64,000 bases of DNA from Algoriphagus aquimarinus (GCF_900112005.1 NZ_FOKK01000011.1:102637-166636); one strand, 5' to 3'. Counted from the stretch's first letter, positions 1 to 9,604 are shown. Notes: generated by a model from the sequence alone, not told the origin. Translations and numbers: made by a program.

Positions 1-3000
1 GAAAGAGCTCCAGTTATAATTGTTTCATCGTCACCATCCACAAACCCTGAAGCTGTGTAGGTAAGAACCGGGTCAGTAGTTCCGAAAACTTTGGATTGAC
101 TCGCATTTGCAGTAATTGAAAGAGTAGCCGCATCATCATTTAAAATATTACCGGTTCCGGTAAGGCCACCTATTTTCAGTGGCACTGTTTCGGTTGGCTC
201 GAAGTCATTATCATCGACTGTAGGCAAGGTTACGATGAAGCTAGTTACCAATGCAGGTAGAATAAGGTTACCTGCGACCAAGGTTACTCCATTGCTGAAA
301 GCAGGTGTACCGTAATCGCTTGCCGAAGCTGAGCCACCGCCCAAGACAAATGCGAAGCTTGTACTGGTAGTGGAAGCGTTGCTGAGTGCGATGTTGTAGA
401 CCAAGTCCTCACCTTCAATTGCGTCAGGGCTGCTGATGCTGCTCACCGTCGGGCCGCCATCGTTATCTACAATGGTACCAGTGCCAGTCGCTGTGAGTAA
501 GCTGGCGTTGGTGGCTCCTGTTAGGGTGATGGTGAAGTTTTCTGGACCTTCAAAAATACTATCATCAGTAATCGGCACCTCGATTGTTTTGGTAAGATCG
601 CCAATAGCAAAATTTAGTGTACCGTTCACCGCGGTGTAGTCGCTGCCAGCTTTGGCAGTGCCGTCGCTGGTGGCGTAGTTTACGCTGATCAACTGGCCTG
701 AGGCTGCAGACAAGGTTACTGTGAAGGTCGCTGTGCCTGAGTTCTCGTTGAACGCGATAGTATTGATATAGAGACCTGGCTCAACATCATTATCATAAAT
801 GTTGCCTGCAATTGTCAGGGCACCAAATTTAAAAAGTACAGTTTCAGTCGCTTCGCTGTGCGTATCGTTTACGGTAGGCAAAGTGATACTAAAGCTGCTA
901 ATACCAGCTGGTATCAACAAATTTGTTCCCACTACGGTAACTCCATTATTGTATATAGGCGTTCCATAATCAGCTGGTGAGGCCGTACCACCACCAATAC
1001 TATGTGTCAAGGTGAAAGTTGTACCTAACACTTGGTCTAGTGTTACAGTGCAAACTAAATTGTCACCTTCAGTAGCATGCTGCACACTCATACCCGTAAT
1101 TTTTGGCGTGGGATCATCATTCACAATGATACCTGTACCGGTTGCTGTACCTAATACAGCGTTGGTCGGGTTGGTTAAGGTAATACTGAAGTTTTCAGAA
1201 TCCTCAAAAATAATATCATCGGTAATAGACACCACGATGGTTTTGGTAAGATCCCCCGCTGCGAAGTTGAGTGTACCCGAGACTGCAGTGTAGTCGCTAC
1301 CTGCGCTGGCAGTACCGTTGCTACTTACGTAGTCGACACTAGCGGCGCGTTCGGAGGCGGCTGAGAGCGTAACCGTAAAGGTCGCGACTCCCGCATCTTC
1401 ATTTACACTGACATTGTTTATGCTGAGGCTTGGAAGGGGATCGTTATCAGTGATCGTATAAGTAACTTGTTGTGTACCATTTTCTAGACCGTTATTCACC
1501 GAAGAGATATCAACGATTACCGTTTCATCCCCTTCATAAATAGCATCGTCGACATTATTGATCTCTATAGTACCAGTGAGTTCACCAATTGGAATCACAA
1601 TAGTGCTTCCAGATCTAGTATAATCTGTAGTATTTGTAGCTGTGCCAGTGAAAACGAGGTTCACGGTTACTTCTGAGGTAAAGACACTGGACAAGGTGGC
1701 TGTCACGACATTATCGGTCAGCACATTCTCCGCTTTACTCGTAGGTGATAGGGATAGCGTTACGCTTGGTTGAGCATTTTGGATATCAATATTTACTGTT
1801 CCCAAGCTCACATTAGTACCTCCACCGGTTCCTGTATTACCCCCATCGTTGGCGGTAAGAGTTAATGTGGCGGCATCATTTCCTGTCACTGAAACTGGCC
1901 CAGTGTATTTAATATTGGATGCTGTATTCAAATAAGCATCAATTTCAGAAGCAGTTCCGGTAAGAATTAATGTCACTGTACCTGATCCTGCTACAGTTAC
2001 TCCACCCGCATCTGAGGCAGTCAAAGTACCTGTTGTAACACCTAATTTTAGCGTAATATCATTCGAATTCGCATCGGGATCTCCAAAAGTAGCAGCAGAA
2101 AGATCAACGTTACTTGCCGTATTTTCTACTACACTGATATCTGTTGGAAGACCAGAAATAGTTGGATTGTCATTTACAGAACTAATAGCTATTCCAATAT
2201 TACCTACTGCACTGGAAGTGGCAGAGTTAGCATCTGTCACATAGAAGCTTATTGCACGAGTATTTTTACTATTACCTTGACTAGGATCATCCGTAGAATT
2301 GCTAAATACCACAGTTCTCAAAGCAGCTTGCATTTGAGCAGCCGTTCCGGTTCCGGATAATGTAAGTATCCCAGTCCCAGAATTATAACTTGAGGTATAA
2401 GGTGATGGAGTGGTAATTCCTAATATATCACCGGTGACAAAATCAACAATACTTATAGTTGCTGAGGTAATATTATCACCCTCCACATCACTCACCAAAA
2501 TTGAAGAATTTACAATAGTAGGGCTAGCGCCTTCTGTCCAATTAGCGCTTGACACACTATTTTGGTCAACCACTGGTGCATCATTTTCTCCAGCAATATT
2601 GAAAGTTACTGACGCGTTATTTGAGTCAGCTGTTCCATCGTTGGAAACAAAGGCTATAGTTCCTGCATTTGTTCCAAATAAATTTGAGGTAGGTGTAAAA
2701 GTGGCAGCATCCAGCGCTGTATTGATAGCAGCTAAGGTTCCAGCTGCTGTGAAGCTTGCTGAGCCATTTCCTGATCCTCCAAATGTAATACCTGTAGTAC
2801 CAAGAGTTACTGTTCCTCCAGTGATCGTAAACGTAACTGTCTGATCATCTCCATCAACATCCACCACTTGAATATCATTGTCCAGTGCCACATTGGTAGC
2901 ATCCTCGGTCACCACTGGTGCTGTAGGAGCCGTAGCCACTGGGGCAGTGAATACTCGCTTCAATGCCGTGTCTTCTGATGCATCACCCTCATTGCTGGAT

Positions 3001-4613
3001 GCATCTGTAAGTGTAACAGAAAGGGTGATGGTACCCAATCCTAAACCACTTAAATCAATTCCTGTAATCTGATCCGTAGCCGTAACAATCGTACCTGTAC
3101 CCGTTACGTTTGTTCCGCCTCCAGCACTTGAAAAAGTGTAATCGTAAGTTGTTCCAATTTCAGAACCGGCAAAAGTAAAGCTTACCGCATCATCGTTATC
3201 CGGTGTGATTGGATCTTGATCAATAGAAACGCTGTAACCACTTGGAGCTACATCATCTGCACAGAATTCGAAGTTATCGATGTTGATATATTGGAAAGCA
3301 CCTCCTAATGAAATTTCGATTTGATCTACAGCTTTAGCGGAATTATCCGTTCCTCCCTCGGTCCTTAAATCAAAAATATAATAACCACTGTTGGCTAAGA
3401 AATCGGTCGGGAAGCCCGTAGCTTTTGAAACAGTATAAACCGTGTTTCCATCCCTTTTCCCTACTACTGTAATGCTTCCATCACTGGTAGGTACACTGCC
3501 ATCTGCATGAGAGGAAAGAAATACTGCAAATTTCTTTAAGTTGATGTCAGAGGTAGTTGAAGAAATAATGTAGGTACCCGCGTCGGTGTTGGTCAACACA
3601 TAACTAGACCCATATATACCAATTTTCGGAGTTTGTGTGTGAACCTCCATGTTTGCTGCGGAGGTAATGGAGAAACTATAGCCTCCATGAGAAAAAGTAG
3701 TGCTTCCGGCAGTTTCATCCTCAAATCCCTCCACTAGGCAGGGGCTTATATTATGAACCTGACCTGAATTATAGGCTGAGGTTCCGGTAACGTCAGTGGC
3801 ACTGGCGATATTCGTACCAGATTTTAGATCTAGACGAATGGTCCCTTCTCCAGAAATCCCAGTTATAGGTACAGTATAAGTTGCATTACTTCCTGTAACC
3901 GCCCCAATCGTTCCAATGGCAGTCCCTGTTATGGTTAGCACAAAATCATCAGCACTTACATTTTTGGCAATTTTTGAAAAGTCGACTTTATATTGAACAG
4001 AAGCAGCGGTGCTAATAGGAGAACCGACTAGATAGATTCCTGTTACCTCGGTAGGGTCTGTATTTCCAACTATAAAAGGAGCACCGTAAGTAACCTCATC
4101 CAAGATTAAGTACAAATCTGTACCTTCTATAACTACCTCGTCCACCTCATAAAAATCAGGATTAGAAGAAAATGACTTCAGTCCTGCTGAATTACTATTG
4201 AAATCAATATTTACTGTTGAACCCACTTGCGAGCCACCTGAGAAAGCTTTGATGGTCCCCGCCGTAGAAGTACCCGCTCCTCGATGCTGCACCCAAATAC
4301 TTAAAAATCGGAAGGAGGAATTATCCGCTCTTGAAATTTTCCAGCCCTTAATTCCTTCGATCTCAAAATTGGCATCATCCAATCCAGGACCACCGTCCTT
4401 ACCCTCATCAGTATCAATACCCATGCAAACGACACAGATCGCAGTAGAGCCTTTTATCACATCAAATTCCAGCTCCCCTTCCACATGAGGAGAGGCAAGA
4501 CCTTGATTGGTGGTGTAGGTATTAAAATTAAGCGTTGTCTGAGCGAATGCATCTAATCCGCTGAAGGACAACAGCATAATTAGAAAAATAGATTTGGTAA
4601 CAGTACGTATCAT
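1..4613 (-). CDS. Giant secreted multidomain adhesin (Calx-beta/cadherin-like/MBG), partial at left edge
   Basis: Reading the minus strand from the ATG at 4613 gives an uninterrupted frame of about 1,537 residues that leaves the window. It starts with a signal peptide (MIRTVTKSIF... ending DAFAQ). Around residues 300-400 there is a lectin- or MAM-like stretch beginning FEDETAGS. Cadherin/VCBS-like repeats follow (for example VVDVDGDDQTVTFTITGG). Two clear Calx-beta domains (VNEDAGVATFTVTLSAAS; NENSGTATFTVTLSAAS) lie near residues 1060-1170 and 1270-1390. An MBG-type Ig-like repeat (SKVFGTTDPVLTYTASGF) begins at the window edge. Such proteins are usually very large surface or type-9-secreted adhesins; the sorting tag would be in the missing C-terminus. 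The two tail-collar genes lie just upstream on the same strand but are separated by a terminator. Confidence 0.85.
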   Translation of the reverse strand, partial: MIRTVTKSIFLIMLLSFSGLDAFAQTTLNFNTYTTNQGLASPHVEGELEFDVIKGSTAICVVCMGIDTDEGKDGGPGLDDANFEIEGIKGWKISRADNSSFRFLSIWVQHRGAGTSTAGTIKAFSGGSQVGSTVNIDFNSNSAGLKSFSSNPDFYEVDEVVIEGTDLYLILDEVTYGAPFIVGNTDPTEVTGIYLVGSPISTAASVQYKVDFSKIAKNVSADDFVLTITGTAIGTIGAVTGSNATYTVPITGISGEGTIRLDLKSGTNIASATDVTGTSAYNSGQVHNISPCLVEGFEDETAGSTTFSHGGYSFSITSAANMEVHTQTPKIGIYGSSYVLTNTDAGTYIISSTTSDINLKKFAVFLSSHADGSVPTSDGSITVVGKRDGNTVYTVSKATGFPTDFLANSGYYIFDLRTEGGTDNSAKAVDQIEISLGGAFQYINIDNFEFCADDVAPSGYSVSIDQDPITPDNDDAVSFTFAGSEIGTTYDYTFSSAGGGTNVTGTGTIVTATDQITGIDLSGLGLGTITLSVTLTDASSNEGDASEDTALKRVFTAPVATAPTAPVVTEDATNVALDNDIQVVDVDGDDQTVTFTITGGTVTLGTTGITFGGSGNGSASFTAAGTLAAINTALDAATFTPTSNLFGTNAGTIAFVSNDGTADSNNASVTFNIAGENDAPVVDQNSVSSANWTEGASPTIVNSSILVSDVEGDNITSATISIVDFVTGDILGITTPSPYTSSYNSGTGILTLSGTGTAAQMQAALRTVVFSNSTDDPSQGNSKNTRAISFYVTDANSATSSAVGNIGIAISSVNDNPTISGLPTDISVVENTASNVDLSAATFGDPDANSNDITLKLGVTTGTLTASDAGGVTVAGSGTVTLILTGTASEIDAYLNTASNIKYTGPVSVTGNDAATLTLTANDGGNTGTGGGTNVSLGTVNIDIQNAQPSVTLSLSPTSKAENVLTDNVVTATLSSVFTSEVTVNLVFTGTATNTTDYTRSGSTIVIPIGELTGTIEINNVDDAIYEGDETVIVDISSVNNGLENGTQQVTYTITDNDPLPSLSINNVSVNEDAGVATFTVTLSAASERAASVDYVSSNGTASAGSDYTAVSGTLNFAAGDLTKTIVVSITDDIIFEDSENFSITLTNPTNAVLGTATGTGIIVNDDPTPKITGMSVQHATEGDNLVCTVTLDQVLGTTFTLTHSIGGGTASPADYGTPIYNNGVTVVGTNLLIPAGISSFSITLPTVNDTHSEATETVLFKFGALTIAGNIYDNDVEPGLYINTIAFNENSGTATFTVTLSAASGQLISVNYATSDGTAKAGSDYTAVNGTLNFAIGDLTKTIEVPITDDSIFEGPENFTITLTGATNASLLTATGTGTIVDNDGGPTVSSISSPDAIEGEDLVYNIALSNASTTSTSFAFVLGGGSASASDYGTPAFSNGVTLVAGNLILPALVTSFIVTLPTVDDNDFEPTETVPLKIGGLTGTGNILNDDAATLSITANASQSKVFGTTDPVLTYTASGFVDGDDETIITGAL

Positions 4614-4634
4614 CGGGATAATTTAATTAATCAA

Positions 4635-4662
4635 AAACAGCTGACTCCCCTCGAAGTCAGCT
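4635..4662 (-). terminator. Rho-independent terminator between tail-collar gene and adhesin
   Basis: An 8-bp stem (agctgact / agtcagct, arms 4639-4646 and 4655-4662) with an 8-nt loop is followed on the minus strand by GTTTTTGATT. It lies 10 bp after the stop of the 4672 gene and 22 bp before the adhesin ATG, so the adhesin probably has little room for its own promoter or is expressed by read-through. Confidence 0.7.
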
Positions 4663-4671
4663 TTATTAGCT

Positions 4672-5217
4672 TTAATGTGGGGAAGGGTAAATTCCAAACA
4701 AGGCTATAATATAATTCACTGCTAAACTTGGCTGCATATTATTGTGTGACCTGTCACCACCTGATGCTCCTATGTTTGAAGCATGCATGGGTGCGGTAGC
4801 CGCAGCATCAATAAAACCGTTAGCCGGAATAGAATCGGCTCCCCTTTCTCTTGTAATACTGCTTTTTGCTATAGATTTAGCAGCTGGGTCGTTGGTTGTA
4901 CCATCTGCACTATTACCTAAGAGTACGTGAGTATGAGATGGCAGATGATTTGGGATCATTGTTTCCAATTCTCCTCCTAACCTTACCCCCTGTCTTCTAT
5001 CGCTTAGACCTGGTCCATGACCCGCTCCAATAACACATCGACCTCTAAGGTCAGGTAAAGCAAATGTGGTACTACCATCCCCACCATATATGGTACCCAG
5101 TAGGGAAAAAAGCGCATCATGTTCAGAAACCGCCAACAGCTGACCGTAACAGAAAGCCCAACCTCTAGGTGCAAAGTTTCCCCCAAAAAGTTCTATTTGT
5201 CCAACAAAAGGATTCAT
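4672..5217 (-). CDS. Tail-collar domain protein (MdpB-like), copy 1
   Basis: This 181-residue protein begins MNPFVGQIELFGGNFAPRGW, the standard opening of the phage tail collar (PF07484) / microcystin-dependent protein family. It continues with CYGQLLAVSEHDALFSLLGT, a glycine-rich YGGDGSTTFALPDLRGR motif, and GSGPG-like and NNMQPSL blocks. The end NYIIALFGIYPS is typical. It has no signal peptide; family members are often exported by non-classical routes or sit on virion tails. It is a close paralogue of the gene at 5244-5789, with identical length and strongly similar ends, arising from tandem duplication. No other virion genes are nearby, so a cell-surface or secreted role is more likely than a prophage tail. 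Confidence 0.9.
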   Translation of the reverse strand: MNPFVGQIELFGGNFAPRGWAFCYGQLLAVSEHDALFSLLGTIYGGDGSTTFALPDLRGRCVIGAGHGPGLSDRRQGVRLGGELETMIPNHLPSHTHVLLGNSADGTTNDPAAKSIAKSSITRERGADSIPANGFIDAAATAPMHASNIGASGGDRSHNNMQPSLAVNYIIALFGIYPSPH

Positions 5218-5243
5218 AATATCTGTTTTTAGTGAAAAGTGAA

Positions 5244-5789
5244 TTAATTTCTAGAAGGAAAACTCCCTACTAATGCAATGATATAATTCATTGGTAGTGA
5301 AGGTTGCATATTATTATGTGGTAGACCCCCACCAGCTACAGCTATACTTGAAGCATGCATTGGTGCGTTAGCTGCAGCATCAATAAATCCATTTGCAGGA
5401 ATCGGATCTGCTCCTCTTTCTAATGTAACAGTACTTTTAGAGTGCACTTTACCTGCTGGATCATTGGATGTACCAGGAGTACTATTGCCAAGAAGTCCGT
5501 GGGTATGCGATGGCATTTCATTTTGTGTTAGTGTCACTGTTTCCTGACCTAAAGTAGCACCCTGTCTTCTGTCAGTAAGACCCGGCCCATTCCCCATTCC
5601 AATTGCACATCTACCTCTAAGGTCAGGTAATGCAAATGTGGTTCTACCGTCACCACCATAAATGGTACCTAGTAGTGAAAAAAGAGCTGAATTTTGAGCA
5701 ATTGGTAAAAGTTGGCCCGCACAAAACGCCCAACCTCTTGGTGCAAAGCTAAAACCAACAAGCGTGATTTGTCCTAGAAATGGATCCAT
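5244..5789 (-). CDS. Tail-collar domain protein (MdpB-like), copy 2
   Basis: This is the tandem paralogue of the previous gene, also 181 residues, starting MDPFLGQITLVGFSFAPRGW. It keeps the collar motifs YGGDGRTTFALPDLRGRC, GNGPGLTDRRQG and NNMQPSLPMNYIIALVG. The intergenic gap is only 26 bp, so both copies are probably co-transcribed with this one first. The middle (residues about 100-130, with the short GNSTPGTSNDPAGK stretch) differs most from copy 1. That would fit divergence of the exposed face while the fold core is kept. The function in Bacteroidetes is not established. Confidence 0.9.
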   Translation of the reverse strand: MDPFLGQITLVGFSFAPRGWAFCAGQLLPIAQNSALFSLLGTIYGGDGRTTFALPDLRGRCAIGMGNGPGLTDRRQGATLGQETVTLTQNEMPSHTHGLLGNSTPGTSNDPAGKVHSKSTVTLERGADPIPANGFIDAAANAPMHASSIAVAGGGLPHNNMQPSLPMNYIIALVGSFPSRN

Positions 5790-6027
5790 GGTATTAAAAG
5801 TTTAAGTGAAAATAAATTATAAATAATATTGTTTAAATGCTATTCAACTCAAAAAACAACCTTACCTGAAGTAGTTATTATCAGTGTGAAATCCAGGTAT
5901 TTGCAACTAGTATGCTTAGAAAATTGAAAAATGAGTCTTAATCGCTTAACAACTTAGGCAAAAATGCAATAATATTTAATCAATTTCCATACGTATAAAC
6001 ACGTATATGATAAATCGACCTAATGCT

Positions 6028-6813
6028 TTAGATTAATTGAAAGTCTGAAAATCTTCCCTTTTGGAGAGAAACCACAGATTGTTTTTCCGCCTTCGGATTA
6101 GTAATTGCCACCAAAACCTGACGCTTGTCCTTGTTCTGCATCACGTGCAATTCGCTTTGCTGTTTTAGCGAATCAGATCCAAAAAACTTATTAATATTAA
6201 GGCTAGCTGAAGCCAGATCCTTGAGCGTATAGAACTGAAAATATGGATTAGGATCATCGGCCAAACAGTAAACCTCATCACAACCTAAGTCATTCTTGAG
6301 ACGAGATGCAACTTGATTCATCTTCTCTATAGTTCCTGAAATACGCTGACCTTGTTCGCCAAATCCTATGCCCATAACCCCAATTTTTCTATTGGAACTT
6401 GGGAAAATCAAGTGATTTGAAACTGATTCTGGCATTTTATCTGAAGCAAAATTTGAGTTAACAAAAGGCAAGCTCTCCATAAGAGCACTATCTGAGTCCG
6501 TACTAGCTAGTTTATGTGCCCAACCACCTCCAAAAAGCATCGCATTGATACCGATTTTATTCAGCTGAGCTACATGTTGATTTGCAATATCTGAAGGAGT
6601 CAAAGTAGTAACCACCATTCTATCGTAAGTACGAGCACTACTTAGAGAATACCCCGTATTAGCACCTACTAATGAGTTGCCACCTATTTGCAAAATCTGT
6701 TGCGGAGCAAAATTATTTTGAGAAAATGCTGATGCAAAACCAATTCCGGGAAGGGAAGCAGCCCCGATTGATATTGACATTTTCTTCAGAAATTCTCTTC
6801 TATCAAAAGTCAT
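6028..6813 (-). CDS. Tat-exported 5'-nucleotidase/metallophosphatase-like protein lacking metal ligands
   Basis: The 261-residue protein begins with a twin-arginine signal (DRREFLKK followed by a hydrophobic stretch to about residue 30). The remainder can be lined up by eye with Tat-type bacterial 5'-nucleotidase/metallophosphatases (YfkN/UshA class). LPFVNSNF corresponds to the segment after GNHD; KIGVMGIGF and GCDEVYCL correspond to the strands before SHLG; NINKFFGSDS corresponds to DLIIGGHTH. At each point the metal-binding residues are absent (GNHD is replaced by GGGW, SHLG by ADDP, GGHTH by FGSDS). It is therefore probably a catalytically dead, periplasmic relative. The alignment is from memory of the family and needs structural confirmation. 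It has no obvious operon partner. Confidence 0.55.
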   Translation of the reverse strand: MTFDRREFLKKMSISIGAASLPGIGFASAFSQNNFAPQQILQIGGNSLVGANTGYSLSSARTYDRMVVTTLTPSDIANQHVAQLNKIGINAMLFGGGWAHKLASTDSDSALMESLPFVNSNFASDKMPESVSNHLIFPSSNRKIGVMGIGFGEQGQRISGTIEKMNQVASRLKNDLGCDEVYCLADDPNPYFQFYTLKDLASASLNINKFFGSDSLKQQSELHVMQNKDKRQVLVAITNPKAEKQSVVSLQKGRFSDFQLI

Positions 6814-6950
6814 ATTAGAAAAATCAAAATTAGAATGAAACGAAAAATTACAAGAATTATTTCTAAAACTCTAATTATAAATATATTGAGAGATATTTAG
6901 TCGAACGGGTTAAACCATTCTCAATTCTCAGATAAAAATGGAATCAAGTC

Positions 6951-7862
6951 CTAAATCATTTGCTCATAAGACCTTACACCTAGCGCAGCCAACTTAGGCC
7001 CTGTAATGATTGTCCCATCCATTTGGAAAATATTTATTCTCAAATATTTGTAATCAGCGCACAGCACAAAAACGCCATACGTCGCGTCAGCATAAACGAT
7101 AGTGCCTGCCGAGAAAACCCCTTCTATATTCACTTCCGCTGGACTAACTTCTAGTATCCGAATTTGGCTTCCTCTGAACGTAGTGATAGCTCCACCATAA
7201 TTTGGATTGGCAGCATTTACCAAAAACTCTACTTCATCGGCACTCTGAGTTTTCCAGTCAATCGTCAAATCCTCTTCTTTTGGTCTAGGGAAAGGATACT
7301 CATTGGGAGTAAGCAACTCGCCTTCCGAAAGAGGAAGTTTATCCAAGGCTTTTAGAAGTTCCTTTCCTGCCAATACCGACAATCGGGAAGCTAAAAAACC
7401 ATAAGGTTCTCCAGGAAATATCGGAACTATGGATTCTGAAACTAATATTCCAGCATCCCAATTTTCATCAATTTTATGAAAGGAAATAACTGCAGATTTT
7501 TCTCCGTTTTTTAAGGTCCAAAAAAGTGGCGCAGCTCCAGCATACTTCGGCAATTTCCCATAATGAACATTTAGAACTCCCCATTCGAAACTTTCGAAAA
7601 TGGCTTTTGGGATTTTATATGAAAATCCAAAACTCACACCTCTGTCTACATTTAATGTGGCAATCCACGCTCCTATCTCCACTTGGTCTTGGCCATCCCA
7701 TCTGAAAATCTCAAGACCGAAGTTGATAGCAACTTCCATTAGCATTTCCTGATTTTGGAAATCTTTCTGCGGTAGTACAATACCTGAAATTTGCTTATTT
7801 AAGGCTAATTGCTGAATGGAAGGAATGCTCCATATACTCTGCGTAAAAATTACAATTCGCAT
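6951..7862 (-). CDS. Methionyl-tRNA formyltransferase-like formyltransferase
   Basis: The 303-residue protein has the two-domain formyltransferase layout: an N-terminal Rossmann-type 10-formyl-THF domain (about 1-190) and a C-terminal OB-like domain (about 200-303). LNVHYGKLPKYAGAAP matches the canonical NVHxSLLPxxRGAAP block, keeping catalytic Asn and His. The following HKIDENWDAG block supplies the catalytic Asp. It deviates from housekeeping Fmt in the loop after GAAP and around SFHKID, so it may be a paralogue formylating a sugar nucleotide or another amine instead of Met-tRNA. It stands alone, 137 bp upstream of the Tat gene on the same strand. Confidence 0.75.
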   Translation of the reverse strand: MRIVIFTQSIWSIPSIQQLALNKQISGIVLPQKDFQNQEMLMEVAINFGLEIFRWDGQDQVEIGAWIATLNVDRGVSFGFSYKIPKAIFESFEWGVLNVHYGKLPKYAGAAPLFWTLKNGEKSAVISFHKIDENWDAGILVSESIVPIFPGEPYGFLASRLSVLAGKELLKALDKLPLSEGELLTPNEYPFPRPKEEDLTIDWKTQSADEVEFLVNAANPNYGGAITTFRGSQIRILEVSPAEVNIEGVFSAGTIVYADATYGVFVLCADYKYLRINIFQMDGTIITGPKLAALGVRSYEQMI

Positions 7863-8207
7863 GAATTAAAGATTCTAGTTGGTTCGAATTTGAAAGTAGT
7901 TGTATAATCCCAGCATTCAAAATTCATTAAGCAGTCCCAACTGCTCGTGTTGCCCAGCCTCGAAAGTAGCTCTCTTCCACTGCACAAAAAATAAGAAGAC
8001 CTGATGTCCATACTTATTGGAGAACTATATAGGCCTCAATTCAGAAACCATCAGACCTTTAACTTCGACATCAACCTATTTTATTATAGTCTCCTAGCTT
8101 ACCCAATAGGAATATAGGCAGCACGGCAGCCCGATAATACTAGCCATTTGCGAAATTTTCACTAAAATTGCCACCTAGACACACTCTCGTCTCGATCCCC
8201 CACACTC
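7863..8207. other. Intergenic region without recognised feature
   Basis: This 345-bp spacer separates the divergent formyltransferase and pentapeptide genes. I see no convincing ORF, strong hairpin or member of the local repeat families. It presumably holds both promoters. Confidence 0.5.
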
Positions 8208-8774
8208 ATGGCTTACCAAGCAGATCAGTATTATAAAAACAGTGATTTTACTGTCGAAGAATTTCAACTGATTGAATATGAGAACTGCAGATTCGAACAG
8301 TGTAAATTCTCTGATCTTAATCTTCGGGGAGCCAGTTTTGAAAACTGTACTTTCAAAGCTTGCGACATGAGTAACCTCAAAGTGACTGCTGTACCTTTAC
8401 GGCAAGTGACCTTCGAGGATTGTAAAATGCTAGGTATACATTTTCATGCTGCAAATCCTTTTCTGCTGGAATTCAGCTTCAAAAGTTGTCAAATGGATTA
8501 CTGCAGTTTTTACAGTCTGAAGATGAAAAAGACAAAGTTCATCTCCTGCAAAATGACTGAAGTAGATTTCTCACAGGCAGATTTATCAGGAGCAGATTTT
8601 CAGAATTCAGATCTTAGCGGAGCTACATTTGACAGGACAGAGCTACTCAGCGCTGATTTCAGAAATGCTTCCAATTATCAAATAGATCCAGAACTTAACA
8701 GAATCAAAGCAGCCAAATTTGATTTAGATGGACTGCCAGGATTATTGGGTAAATACAAGATCAAAATCGGCTAA
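8208..8774 (+). CDS. Pentapeptide repeat protein
   Basis: The 188-residue protein is built of tandem pentapeptides of the A(D/N)LXX type. Early degenerate repeats (FEQCKFSDLNLRGASFENC) give way to a regular run near residues 120-150 (VDFSQADLSGADFQNSDLSG). Such repeats fold as a right-handed quadrilateral beta-helix. The length and Cys-containing repeats resemble the common Bacteroidetes pentapeptide protein family and Qnr/McbG-like gyrase-protecting proteins, but nothing in the sequence proves gyrase binding. There is no signal peptide, so it is cytoplasmic. It is monocistronic and converges with the NUDIX gene. Confidence 0.85.
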   Translation: MAYQADQYYKNSDFTVEEFQLIEYENCRFEQCKFSDLNLRGASFENCTFKACDMSNLKVTAVPLRQVTFEDCKMLGIHFHAANPFLLEFSFKSCQMDYCSFYSLKMKKTKFISCKMTEVDFSQADLSGADFQNSDLSGATFDRTELLSADFRNASNYQIDPELNRIKAAKFDLDGLPGLLGKYKIKIG

Positions 8775-8851
8775 GGAACTTAAAAAACCAGAAGTATAGT
8801 ACTGAGTAGGAATTGCTGCTAAACAGAAATTGGAAGAGTATACTTTTTGTC

Positions 8852-9547
8852 CTATTTCTTAAAGCTGTACAGAAAGGGCGCTTTGTGTGAGCCGCCTAGA
8901 AAGAGCTTCTCGTGTCTTTCCAAAATATTAAGGCTAAGCATTTTACGTTGGAAATTAGCCCTATTTTGAGTTTCACCAAGGATAGCCTCATAAACCTGCT
9001 GCAGTTCTTTCATCGTGAATCGCTCAGGCAGCAGATTGAAGCTCAATAGCTTATGATCCAAATTTGAACGAAGGTGATCAAGTGCTTTTTCCACTATTTC
9101 AGCATGATCCATCATCAATTTGGGCAACTGATCATAATCATACCATTTTATAGAATCAGATAGTTCATCTGGTTTGGGTACCACATTTTCATAATTGATC
9201 AAGGCATAGTAGCCCACTGTGATAAATCGGCCGAAAAACCAATGATCTTCATAATCATACCCTTGCTCCAGGAGCATCTTACGCATGACAGCAGGACTAA
9301 ATCTATCCATGGAGCCAAAGGTGTGAAACTGCTCTAAGTAGATTTCATCCAAACCAGTGCGCTCTGAAAGCCCCCGCTTCACCGCTTCATCCAATGGTTC
9401 ATTCACTTTCACAAAACCTCCTGGCAGTGCGAAAGTCTTCATGTTATGATATTCCAGAACCAAAATTTTGAGCTTTTCTCCAGAAAATCCAAAAATAACC
9501 GAGTCATAAGATATGTTCTGGAGATATTCTTCTTGTAATAGGGGCAT
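8852..9547 (-). CDS. NUDIX-domain transcriptional regulator (NrtR-like) with degenerate NUDIX box
   Basis: Starting from the ATG at 9547 (231 aa, PLLQEEYLQ...), residues about 10-150 form a NUDIX fold and 160-231 a winged-helix-like tail (RFTMKELQQVYEAIL ... NFQRKML), the architecture of NrtR-type regulators. The NUDIX box reads GGFVKVNEPLDEAVKRGLSERTG. The canonical RExxEE core is altered to RGLSER, losing catalytic glutamates. The domain is therefore probably a ligand sensor, not a hydrolase. A longer frame exists, but its first 26 residues are unlike the family. It is divergent from the carboxylesterase with a 90-bp gap containing a perfect palindrome, so it likely controls that gene and itself. 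Confidence 0.8.
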   Translation of the reverse strand: MPLLQEEYLQNISYDSVIFGFSGEKLKILVLEYHNMKTFALPGGFVKVNEPLDEAVKRGLSERTGLDEIYLEQFHTFGSMDRFSPAVMRKMLLEQGYDYEDHWFFGRFITVGYYALINYENVVPKPDELSDSIKWYDYDQLPKLMMDHAEIVEKALDHLRSNLDHKLLSFNLLPERFTMKELQQVYEAILGETQNRANFQRKMLSLNILERHEKLFLGGSHKAPFLYSFKK

Positions 9548-9604
9548 GCGCAAAACTATGAAATACTGGTATAAGTAATAGGATTTATAAAAATAAGCAA
9601 TTAC

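Noticed and set aside
436..3072. Plus-strand frames within 1-4500
   Set aside because: They lie antisense inside the long minus-strand adhesin frame, which has a signal peptide and recognisable domains.
4672..5789. Prophage interpretation of the tail-collar genes
   Set aside because: No terminase, capsid, portal, integrase or lysis gene is nearby; the family occurs outside phages.
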